Source: Aureibaculum flavum (GTDB taxonomy: Bacteria > Bacteroidota > Bacteroidia > Flavobacteriales > Flavobacteriaceae). Taken from it: 64,000 nt of DNA. The notes under the pieces are model-generated. The model made no database searches. It saw nothing but the letters and a program-made list of their open reading frames with translations, and was not told the DNA's origin. Made by a program: the position numbers and the translations under genes. The stretch covers positions 434,001 through 498,000 of the forward strand of contig NZ_JAEHFJ010000002.1 of the NCBI RefSeq assembly GCF_016406085.1, written 5' to 3'. Numbering within the stretch: position 1 is the first letter of the stretch; each line of letters starts with the position of its first letter. Of the stretch, positions 39,801 to 47,756 are shown piece after piece.

Positions 39801-42800
39801 TTTATTATATCTGCTTTATTTTCATGAATTGAATATTCATGGCCTTTTTCAGTTATATGATTATGAAAATAATGGAATATTTGCTTAATCCTATAAACAA
39901 ATTCAATTGAGGCTTCTTTACTTTCAAGATGGATATATGCGTATGATTTTCCTAATTCTGCATATTCATTGCAAAAAGCTGTTAAATAAAGGTTTTTTAA
40001 ATCTGGAACAAAAGAGTTGGTATTGGTTAAGAATTTTTGATAAATTATATAATATAACCTCGAATAATTAAAAACATAGTTGTACAAATCATAATGATCA
40101 ATTGAACTTCCTTTGTCCTTATTTATAGGTGCTGTTAATTTTTCAAACACCAACTTGCCTCTTTTTAAATCCTTGTTAATTAACACTTCAAATAGAGCTA
40201 ACCTTATATTAATCTTATTGTTTTTAGTCACATTCCACTTTGAAAGTTCGTTTTTACAATAATTATAAAAATCATCATCATCATCAAGGTTCCAAACAAT
40301 CTTAAAATAACAATAAAACAATTCATCTTTTGTCCCTATATCATTAACTATTGATATAAGTTCTTTGAGACCTTCCCAATCTTTTGCATCAATTCTTAAT
40401 TGTAAAATCTCATATATCGATTCTGACAGAACATCTCTACCTTCATCTGCAGGAAACTCTTTTACAACTTCGAAATTTTTCAATTTTTCAAAAATTTCAC
40501 TTAAAGGGTTGAAGACGCTTGAAGCCTTCGCCCATGTAGACATCAATTCAACTTCATCTATTTGATATACTGAATCTCTGGTTATTTTTCTTGAAGACAC
40601 TTCCTTGACATTGTTTAAAATGAATGTAGGTTCCGCTTTTCTGAAAATTTCCAAGGATAATTCTGAATAACCTTTTTGATATAACAACAACGAGTAATCT
40701 AATGCAACTTCTTTTTCTACCAATAATTCAACGCTATTGTAAATGAAAGAATTAGCCAAATCTATCATTGATAATTTATGATAACTTTCGTAATGTAAAC
40801 TTGGTGTGAAATTATTTATTCTTTGTCTAAGTTCGTATTCTGATAGAGAACAAATAAGTAGTGTTTTTAAACTTTTTATTAAACCACCTGCTTGAGCGAC
40901 CAATTTAATATCATCATTTATATATCTAGTGTTTCTATATTCAAACCATTGTTCTCTAAAGTACTCTTGAGAAATTGTTTCGACAATTAAACCATACTCT
41001 TTTGCTTCAAATAAATGATAAATAATATTCCACTTGTATTCATCATTAATATCTTTAATTCCTTCATATATTTTTAAATGAAAACTTATGTTTAAATCAC
41101 TATCATATTCTTCTGAGAATATATCTTTTGATGTTTCTTCAATTAGAAACTCTTTAAAGCTGTTATGAAAAAATTGCCATAAATTTCCTTTTTTGAAGAA
41201 ATAATGCTCTGACATTTTTTTTGCCTCTTCAGCTTCTTCTCTTGAAAAATTGAAATTTGATAATAATTTCACATCTATATATGAATATCTAAATCGTGAG
41301 AGAACCCCAAGCAATTCAACAAACCTAACTTTTGTTTTAATATTATTCCAAAATATTCTATACTCATCATAAATATCTCCACTAAAAATATTCTCATTTA
41401 TGATTTCATCAACTTTATCAAAGCCTTTACTAAAAAATGCCTCTATTGTATACCTCAGAAATAATGGATGCCCTTTTGAATTAGTAAAAAGGTTTTCTAA
41501 CTGATTTTGATCTAGTGTTATATCATATGACTTTGTAAGATTGTCAACTTGTTCCTTAGAGAAAGGTTTAATAGTAATAATTCTTTGTTTGTTTATAAGA
41601 TCAAGCTTGATTCGTTGAGGAAGATCATCTAATCTTTCAATAGTTCTTGTGCCAAGAATAAAATATACGTTTTCAGGAATTTGTTCTGGTAATGGAAGAA
41701 TAGATATTAAGCTTTTGTTTATCTTCTGCTCCCTTTCTATATGATCTAATCCATCTATTAAAATAAATGTTTTAACTCCACTTTTAGAAATTTTATTCAG
41801 TTCTTCTTTAAGGTGTTTTTGCAAGTCTTCAATATCGTTAGTAGGTAATCTATCTTGTATTGAGGCTCCTTTTTCTCTAATTTGAACTAATAAATCTTTT
41901 AAGAATATTTTTGCTTCACCTCTATAACCTGAATTATAGTTCATATCCTTATTTACATAGGCATAATACTTTAAAACTCTATGGTCGCAATCATTTAACC
42001 ATTTTGTTAATAAGGTCGATTTACCTGAGCCTGCATTACCTATTAAGGCAATATAACCTTGATTGTCAATGGAAGCTAATTCGTTTAGTCTACCAACGGT
42101 TTCCTTGATCGGTTGATAATGTAACTCATCAACGAAAAAAGAATGTCTAAAATGAGTTTCATATCTATATCCAAGACCGAAATCAGTAAGAATGTTATCT
42201 TTAGTTAATTTTACATTTCCTTTACGACCAATAATTTCAAATATTGACTTTGTAATTTTATCAATATCTTCCTTTCTTTTTCTCCAGGTGTAATTATCGA
42301 TGATTTGATTCTCAATAGTATCGTGTTCAAAAATGAATTCAAAATCTATTATAAATTGAATTAAGTCAATTTCATCGGCATTTGTCAATGTCTTTAACTC
42401 TTCAAAAACGGGTTGCCAAGCTAATGGGATATTTTCAAGATTATACTTGCCTGATTTTATTTTATTCCAAAAATTCGAGCAAAACTTTTTAAATGAAGGT
42501 TTAGAAGCACCTTTATATGCAGTTATTCTGTCATCTTCAGAAGGACTTTGTGTAGTAACAATTTTAGCTTCTAGAATATGGTTAGGGTATTGAGTCTTTA
42601 TTTTTAACCAACCTTTAAATGACCCTTCTAAAATACTTTCTGTTTCTGAGAAGATAAAGGATGAATATGAAAATTTTGAGGAAGAAATATTTTTAACTTG
42701 ATAAGCTATTATTTTGTTCTCTAAACCAATTAAGACGTCATCTAACTTTCCAACTTCACTGCTTGCTAATTCAACCCATTCGATTTCATCATTTAAAAGA

Positions 42801-42892
42801 TAGTCATAAATTTTGGTTGCAAAAATCTCATACTGTTTATAATATCCAGAAATAGCCGCAACTTCCCCTCCATTATTTATATTTAAATTCAT
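36860..42892 (-). CDS. Giant STAND NTPase with N-terminal PD-(D/E)XK nuclease-like domain (Avs-like)
   Basis: A 2010-residue cytoplasmic protein. Residues of about 8-145 fit a Cap4/DUF4297-type PD-(D/E)XK nuclease: GYYKQYEIFATKIYDYLL, then VELASSEVGKLDDVLIG with the acidic pair Asp51-Asp52, then AYQVKN with Lys67. A STAND/NACHT-type NTPase follows, with Walker A GNAGSGKST (285-293), Walker B FILIDGLDH (376-384) and the arginine-bearing LGTRTIERLDDLP near 425. The last 1400 residues are helical repeats likely to form a target-sensing solenoid. This nuclease-STAND-solenoid order is that of the antiviral STAND (Avs) proteins, which bind a phage protein, assemble and cut DNA. The C-terminus does not obviously match a known Avs type. 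Its codon use and A+T content resemble the rest of the window. Confidence 0.85.
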   Translation of the reverse strand: MNLNINNGGEVAAISGYYKQYEIFATKIYDYLLNDEIEWVELASSEVGKLDDVLIGLENKIIAYQVKNISSSKFSYSSFIFSETESILEGSFKGWLKIKTQYPNHILEAKIVTTQSPSEDDRITAYKGASKPSFKKFCSNFWNKIKSGKYNLENIPLAWQPVFEELKTLTNADEIDLIQFIIDFEFIFEHDTIENQIIDNYTWRKRKEDIDKITKSIFEIIGRKGNVKLTKDNILTDFGLGYRYETHFRHSFFVDELHYQPIKETVGRLNELASIDNQGYIALIGNAGSGKSTLLTKWLNDCDHRVLKYYAYVNKDMNYNSGYRGEAKIFLKDLLVQIREKGASIQDRLPTNDIEDLQKHLKEELNKISKSGVKTFILIDGLDHIEREQKINKSLISILPLPEQIPENVYFILGTRTIERLDDLPQRIKLDLINKQRIITIKPFSKEQVDNLTKSYDITLDQNQLENLFTNSKGHPLFLRYTIEAFFSKGFDKVDEIINENIFSGDIYDEYRIFWNNIKTKVRFVELLGVLSRFRYSYIDVKLLSNFNFSREEAEEAKKMSEHYFFKKGNLWQFFHNSFKEFLIEETSKDIFSEEYDSDLNISFHLKIYEGIKDINDEYKWNIIYHLFEAKEYGLIVETISQEYFREQWFEYRNTRYINDDIKLVAQAGGLIKSLKTLLICSLSEYELRQRINNFTPSLHYESYHKLSMIDLANSFIYNSVELLVEKEVALDYSLLLYQKGYSELSLEIFRKAEPTFILNNVKEVSSRKITRDSVYQIDEVELMSTWAKASSVFNPLSEIFEKLKNFEVVKEFPADEGRDVLSESIYEILQLRIDAKDWEGLKELISIVNDIGTKDELFYCYFKIVWNLDDDDDFYNYCKNELSKWNVTKNNKINIRLALFEVLINKDLKRGKLVFEKLTAPINKDKGSSIDHYDLYNYVFNYSRLYYIIYQKFLTNTNSFVPDLKNLYLTAFCNEYAELGKSYAYIHLESKEASIEFVYRIKQIFHYFHNHITEKGHEYSIHENKADIINLILKLSLKVSDELFNEILSEVSIEWNKNEKYWKENKQQEVLEWVIKSKKNDEWCTRHLIRLNTSIFQDGYNTDRIDKGVFQVKLWALLGRINEGKEILNHLMEISLDVRGEKDHQIDYLVSWLGKFEEVDSNELKYYLDRLDSIYQKVNSGSRTPAKEIFIYSLDKGNGFEMFKYLLMEGLVELNDGVEILLEYFLQKFPKKRTLFVSLYIRLVLAFDNNHYNRESFFFKLLKLDLSTSELKKIIKDIKIYTILEHRDDYLLKLKDYSLVKGFDLEEIGLNIEIIKKDKDSSSYLTLKDGTSYSKDEVIEVIKDYDHLVELISKEENHGYFNWLIIIENLSPSLNLEQLKSLLKIKNYSSVDLIKYAQIFYDKGDSGKTKELIENALNQSKHNSWDEVYDNDIRMKAFSLYHKIDDKEYVQNEAIKDFSYNFNINHESLIGKYDSVFKLMSEELKIEDIYKEIYKYKNELLKSHYITEGTPEIDGGLTNEELLYRTIIFLIEIPSRFDDFIIEILLNDFHENKNLIKVLLTEIYKKEYYYTFTKLVAGISLIDVEFLTDFNSKIVNMLNHDRYDIHSISIRVLERMKVNSQNLYEVKSKKEPLTYSLKLDGSRSLILSEDVRFDRIGETGYLPDTDNPIEYVWIYKKELELITDQTDYELINLATRVKQHSKNMIIPEWYRNLSEEELRNLFNNRFGVRTTYLRPRSQSVINGMMIVLKELVELRKIETELADYISNIFDESIYLIQPQEKPKFISSILKKDNYAPSADRKWAHEITEELLDETLKFSVFGDLIILAETATIKGQGDGHVREDRQSFIDSFDNAIKSNLIFSTISKCYYENYEYGEFTNNITYYNWLMTFNQKRNWLAFNRGLAQHMELKLSPDGYFRWLDEKDNVVVESIYWQSGEEYNNSRNLHSESGNGWFVVITKKGFERLKKALGYKKLYQHKRIERELKFIQSNYDTYINEKNSDYKVNEIPT

Positions 42893-43018
42893 TAAGTACT
42901 AATTTTAAAAAGATATAAATTTAGGCAAATTACACTATATATTTACATCAAAAAACGTTATGTTTTGATTCATAAATAGTTATTACACAATTTCATCAAA
43001 ATAGTTAACATTATAGTT

Positions 43019-43201
43019 CTAGTATTTTTCTAGCCATTTATACAAATTTAATAAAGACATTCTGTAATTTTCATTTTTTGTAGTAACCTCAACGTTTGTC
43101 AATTCTTCTTTTAGTAAACCCATGTTTTTTATAAAAGTTTCTTTATCCATTTGAGAGAACATTGTTTTGATAACGGCTGTATTTGTTTTTTTAAAATCCA
43201 T
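43019..43201 (-). CDS. Possible small protein upstream of the STAND gene (60 aa)
   Basis: A 60-codon frame (MDFKKTNTAVIKTMFSQMDK at the start, LLNLYKWLEKY at the end) on the same strand, 126 bases before the STAND gene. It is hydrophilic and helix-rich with no signal or membrane segment. Protein-like composition and its place directly upstream of the giant gene favour a real gene, perhaps a regulator or partner. No family is recognised. Confidence 0.5.
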   Translation of the reverse strand: MDFKKTNTAVIKTMFSQMDKETFIKNMGLLKEELTNVEVTTKNENYRMSLLNLYKWLEKY

Positions 43202-43230
43202 TTAGACACAATTTTTTAATTAATAAATCT

Positions 43231-43931
43231 TAGGCAACCGAAACGAGGAAGCGATAGTATCTAGCAAATCCCTTTGCTTTACTATTGCGATGCGTAAATT
43301 GCCTAACGGTTTATTATGATGAGGAACAGGTTAACAGGTTGAGCGAAGCGAACCACTATAAAGGCGAAGCCGCCGGCGAGTGCCAGAACCGACACACAAC
43401 ATTGTTTAATCTTAAAAGTTGTGTGCCACAATTAGACTTTTTTGGCGATTTTATTGCGTAATACACGGTTTTCAAAAAGGCTTTTTCAGACTTTTTTAAA
43501 AACGTGTTTTACCTGCCAGCTAAATTCAGGAATCTGTTTTGGGTAACTATTATTTAAAAAGAACCTCAACATAAACTGCCAAAATAGATTTTGAATTTAA
43601 AAGCTCTTTGCCCGATCAAGCATTGAGGGCAATGTGCTTTTTGGCTTGCAATAAAAGTGACGAAAAAGTCTATGCAGTAGGTTCTGGCAAATGCAGGCGA
43701 GCCCAATTAAAGAGCGGTTACACCCAATAAAAATCTCGTGCGTTAGCACACCTTAAAGGGTTTGGGTGTAAAAGTAGCTATGGGTGAGCACCAAACATTA
43801 CACAGTGCAAGAAACGAATGGATTGTGCCGACCGAAGGCGAGGCATAAGGAATGGTGCAAGGCAAATTTCCAATTTGACGGCACGTTTTTGTACAGGGAT
43901 ACTGTTTGGTGCGAACACCGCTTAACCTGTT
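43231..43931 (+). ncRNA. Candidate large structured non-coding RNA
   Basis: No frame of useful length exists here, G+C is visibly higher than in the flanks, and many perfect inverted repeats nest inside each other. The pairs are: 43231-43237/43299-43305 enclosing 43251-43259/43280-43288 and 43264-43268/43273-43277; 43325-43334/43922-43931 (10 bp, closing almost the whole unit); 43382-43390/43680-43688 (9 bp); 43393-43400/43418-43425; 43608-43613/43627-43632; 43718-43727/43762-43771 (10 bp) enclosing 43738-43741/43746-43749; 43788-43797/43903-43912 (10 bp) enclosing 43825-43830/43879-43884. One pair is G-U only on the + strand, which mildly favours that orientation. I see no signature of RNase P, tmRNA, a group II domain V or a retron. 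Confidence 0.6.
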
Positions 43932-44137
43932 AGCGTGTAGTGCAACGGAACGGGAGCGACCTTTGGGAGCGAGAGAGAAACACTATTAGTATTCGTGACT
44001 ATAAGGTTTTATCCCTCGCTTTAGAAGGTTCGTAACTCACGTTGAGACTTCCTTAATCGAGTTGAGGAGCTTTATTTTTTACTAATAATTAGATTAGTAA
44101 AAGACATGGTTTCAACGCTAGGAAATATAATTAACTA
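43932..44137. other. Intergenic remainder with a dispersed repeat copy
   Basis: After the structured element come further G+C-rich bases (GGGAGCGACC, GGGAGCGAGAGAG) and, at 44055-44073, AATCGAGTTGAGGAGCTTT. This is an 18/19 match to 50790-50808 and belongs to the short intergenic repeat family described there. No gene is seen. Confidence 0.5.
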
Positions 44138-47100
44138 TTAGAAAGTTATACTGCCTACTTCAATTTCTTCTTCTTCCTCATCAAGTCTTAATATTGAAAT
44201 GTTCTTAGATTCATTTTCTTTTCCATAATTTCGATAGATGGTTATTTTTAAAATTGTAGGGCCCGATATTTTTTGAACATTGTCTGTAAAATAATCTATT
44301 GAAATTTTGTATTTTCCTTTTATCGCATTTTTTAACATGAATTCTTCTGGACCATAACCTTCGGTTAGATCTTCAGACATATGTCCGCCAATTTTTGTTT
44401 CGTTGTTTTTATAATAGGCCTCTTCTTTATTAGGATCTATTACCCACAAATCAAGATCTGTTTCTTTATGATTCCAATCTACTACTATTCTAATATCCAC
44501 AGGTAATTTTTTAAACTGTTTTCTAAATGATTTTTTTAGTTTTAATTTCTTACCATATTTATTTACTAATCTAGATAATTCGATATAAGCCACATGCTCT
44601 ATTCCATAGAATAACTCTTCTTCATCTTTTTCAAGAAGGTCTCCGTTATATATTTTATATAGTAAATCGTAGCTTTTTTTGAAATTACCTATTTCTTCAT
44701 ATGCTAAGGCTAAGTCTCTATATGACTGGGGCTCTTCAGGTCTGAGTTCTAATATTTTTTCATATACCAATACTGCCATTTTGTATTTTTTAAAATATTC
44801 CAATTTATAGGCAAGAGCTTTCATTAGTTCATAATTATCCAGCTCTATTTCCATTAGATTTGTCAGTACCGTTATTGCTATTTCTGAATTTCCTTTTTTA
44901 TCAAAGAAATCGGCTACATCTAAATAAAATGTAGGAATGTTAGCATATTCATCTCTTATTTTTAGATACCTATTATAAGCATCTTCAACAGTCTTTTCTT
45001 CTTCAAGTATTTTGATATAGGGTTCATCAGGATTCCAAGGTTGTAATTCCGTTTTACTTGATATTTTTGTATTGAATTCCTGAATGGATTCTGAGTTGTT
45101 TTCTACTCCTTCTTTTGTCGTAATCAATATAACACCATTAGCTGCTCTAGCTCCATAAATAGCAGATGCACTTGCAGCTTTTAGTACACTCATCGAATCA
45201 ATATCTTCAGGGTTTAAAGTACCCATGGGGCTTACCTCAACTACTACACCGTCAACAACATATAGTGGTTGTGATGTTTCTATTGAACTCGCTCCCCTTA
45301 TTTGTGTAGTCTCTGAAGCTCCAGGTGCATAAGTGACGTTTACACCTGTGACTTTTCCAGATAGAGCATTAGAAACTACAGTAGAGACTGAAGCAGTTAT
45401 TGATGCTTTTCGCTGTGATCCATAACCCACAACGACCACTTCATCAAGATTATTAGCACTTTCATCTAGTTTAATATTTATCTCATTTGTATTTTCAACG
45501 ATATAATTCGTTGTATCAAAACCTATAAACGAAAATTCAAGCTCATCATTTTGATTTGCGTTCAATGCAAATTTTCCATCAAAATCGGTATTTGTACCAT
45601 AAGTAGTTCCCTTTACAACAACATTTACACCTGGTAATGGTAATCCGTCACTTGCCAACACTACACCAGAAATTATATTCTTTGTTGAGTCTAACTGCAC
45701 ATTATTATTAATTGTAGCTACATCATTTGTTTCTCTAGAATTATTTTGAGGTTGTAAAGGTTCTTCCTCAACTTCTGTTTCTGTAGTTTGTGGTGTTGAT
45801 TCTTGTGGTGTGGTGTTAGCGACCTTTTTTTTAGTTTGATCTCTATTCCTTTTAGGAAATTTAGTTTTATACCAAGTTAAAATATCTTGATAGTCTTCAA
45901 AAATTTCTTCTTTTCTTTCTTGAATATCTTCTAATTTCCAAGCAATTTCTTCTTCTTTATACTTTACCAACTCTTTGTATTGTTGCTTCAGTTCTGCTGG
46001 TGGTTCAATTTGATATTTTACATAGTCTTCAATTCTATCTAGAATTAACATTGATGTAAAATCTGTCATTAAATGATACTGTTTGGCTAGTGAAATGATG
46101 GACTCTTTATTTTCTTCCTTATGTTGATTTAAGAATGCTAGTTTTTTCTTTGCCCATAATCTTTTTACCAACTTATTTTCATTATTCGCTTTGATATCTA
46201 TTTTGGAAGTTTCCGTTACTTTTCCGTTATATCCAAATAGTAACTCAATACTCGTATTTTTTTTGAATTTACCACTTATAGAAAAGCTAGAATTTACATT
46301 TGTGTTCTTTTTCGGATATACTTCAGTGACATTATTGGATGGTTTAATTCCTAAGAACTGGAAAGTTTCTTGTTTTAAAATATTGATTGCGTTTGTATCT
46401 GAAAGTCGAGCTAGATTGATATAATTAGCTCCAGATTTAGTAGCAATAGCTTCTAACAGTTCATGGTTTGATGATGTCATGGCATTCAAACAATATGTTG
46501 GACTATTTTTAGATAATTTAAAATCACCTAAATTGGACAAACCATCAGAGAACAATAACACCTCGTCCGTTTTATTCAATTTGGTTTTACTCAAATCAAA
46601 AGAAGTACCACCATCATAATGAATTGCTCTTATTTCATTTTCTAGGCTATCCATATTACCCTTAACAATTGAAAACGACTTGTTCTTACTTATAGAGTTG
46701 TTAATAGAAATAAATTGTATCTCAACATTCTCTAAATATTCAACATACTCTTTTAGTATCCTGATTTCTTTTTCAAGATTTCGAAATCGCATCGATAAGG
46801 ACGCATCCCATACAATTGTGATTTGTTTCGGTTTTACTTTTAGTCTTGTTTTAGGTGTACTTGTTTTATAGCTATAGAAGTATTCTTTATACGTGGCTAC
46901 ATTTTCTTTTGATGTATTCGTAGGTATTTCAATTGTTACGGATTCATTAGGGATATGATTCTTTTTACTTATTGTAGATAAGTAGGCGTTTCCGATTAAC
47001 TGAAAGTCTGTATTCTTATAGTTTTCGGTGTTTATTTTTGGGATGTCTCCATTATCGGGAATCATTAAGGTTAATGAAAACGAATCTAAGGTTTCTTTGA

Positions 47101-47587
47101 TGTTTAAAGGCAAAACATATTGTAACGTATTATCTGAAGTGTACAATTGTTGCTCATAGGTAATGACGATTTGTTTGTGCTTTTTTGGTAAGATTGGATA
47201 CACTCTTGCTTTATAATTATTGCCTTGTGTTTTCTCTAATAATCCAGGATCAATATTTTGTCGTACCGTATTTTCAAAAGCGACTCTCGCTAATTCTTTT
47301 TCCACGATTACGGCATCACGTAAATTTCCATTTACCTCCATGGCAAAATTTGATACCGATTGGCCTTGTCCTAAAGGAAAAGCTAATTCACCTTCTAAGG
47401 TTCTATCTAACTCGTTATAGAACTTCATATCATAGGTTGTGGTTGCTGTATTTCCTATAATATTTACATTAACTTTTAAGTCTGTCAATTTTAAGGTGCT
47501 TTTATCTTTGAGGAGAACTTTGGGAGCTTCTTGAGTAAACGCAATAGCATTTAACATTAGAAAACTAAGTATGATTAATTTTTTCAT
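44138..47587 (-). CDS. VIT-vWA protein with embedded TonB-receptor plug, TPR and DUF2135 domains
   Basis: A 1149-residue exported protein (signal peptide MKKLIILSFLMLNAIAFTQ). The domain order is: VIT (about 25-150, ELAFPLGQGQSVSNF); von Willebrand A-like (about 256-410) with the metal motif DASLS at 261-265; a charged linker (580-630); a carboxypeptidase-D-like regulatory domain (637-710, SGVVLASDGLPLPGVNVVVK); a SusC-type plug (712-826, DEVVVVGYGSQRKASI to ANGVILITTKEG); TPR helices (about 850-1010); and a C-terminal DUF2135 domain (about 1030-1135, DLDLWVIDP). The plug is not followed by a beta-barrel, so it cannot be a transporter. Its function is unknown. VIT/vWA proteins usually mediate surface or periplasmic protein contacts. 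It is monocistronic. Confidence 0.85.
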   Translation of the reverse strand: MKKLIILSFLMLNAIAFTQEAPKVLLKDKSTLKLTDLKVNVNIIGNTATTTYDMKFYNELDRTLEGELAFPLGQGQSVSNFAMEVNGNLRDAVIVEKELARVAFENTVRQNIDPGLLEKTQGNNYKARVYPILPKKHKQIVITYEQQLYTSDNTLQYVLPLNIKETLDSFSLTLMIPDNGDIPKINTENYKNTDFQLIGNAYLSTISKKNHIPNESVTIEIPTNTSKENVATYKEYFYSYKTSTPKTRLKVKPKQITIVWDASLSMRFRNLEKEIRILKEYVEYLENVEIQFISINNSISKNKSFSIVKGNMDSLENEIRAIHYDGGTSFDLSKTKLNKTDEVLLFSDGLSNLGDFKLSKNSPTYCLNAMTSSNHELLEAIATKSGANYINLARLSDTNAINILKQETFQFLGIKPSNNVTEVYPKKNTNVNSSFSISGKFKKNTSIELLFGYNGKVTETSKIDIKANNENKLVKRLWAKKKLAFLNQHKEENKESIISLAKQYHLMTDFTSMLILDRIEDYVKYQIEPPAELKQQYKELVKYKEEEIAWKLEDIQERKEEIFEDYQDILTWYKTKFPKRNRDQTKKKVANTTPQESTPQTTETEVEEEPLQPQNNSRETNDVATINNNVQLDSTKNIISGVVLASDGLPLPGVNVVVKGTTYGTNTDFDGKFALNANQNDELEFSFIGFDTTNYIVENTNEINIKLDESANNLDEVVVVGYGSQRKASITASVSTVVSNALSGKVTGVNVTYAPGASETTQIRGASSIETSQPLYVVDGVVVEVSPMGTLNPEDIDSMSVLKAASASAIYGARAANGVILITTKEGVENNSESIQEFNTKISSKTELQPWNPDEPYIKILEEEKTVEDAYNRYLKIRDEYANIPTFYLDVADFFDKKGNSEIAITVLTNLMEIELDNYELMKALAYKLEYFKKYKMAVLVYEKILELRPEEPQSYRDLALAYEEIGNFKKSYDLLYKIYNGDLLEKDEEELFYGIEHVAYIELSRLVNKYGKKLKLKKSFRKQFKKLPVDIRIVVDWNHKETDLDLWVIDPNKEEAYYKNNETKIGGHMSEDLTEGYGPEEFMLKNAIKGKYKISIDYFTDNVQKISGPTILKITIYRNYGKENESKNISILRLDEEEEEIEVGSITF

Positions 47588-47756
47588 GGTTAGTGAGTTT
47601 TTAATTTAAAGTAAAACTCATCATTAATTATTGAATAAAAAATGAGAAATGCGTGAAGTGGTCATTTAAGTTAGGGAAACGACCAAGACACAAAGTTATT
47701 AAGAAGATTAACTAAAAAGTATATGAGAAAAGGACAGGTTAAAATTATGAATATTG

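Noticed and set aside
43299-43310. Integron attC site (GCCTAAC fits RYYYAAC)
   Set aside because: No matching GTTRRRY partner at attC distance, no integron integrase and no cassette array.
43231-43931. RNase P RNA, tmRNA, group I/II intron or retron msr/msd as the identity of the structured region
   Set aside because: No conserved core of these RNAs was found, no interrupted gene surrounds it and no reverse transcriptase is nearby.
47185-47460. 91-aa + strand frame inside the VIT gene
   Set aside because: Antisense shadow of the well-supported VIT domain.
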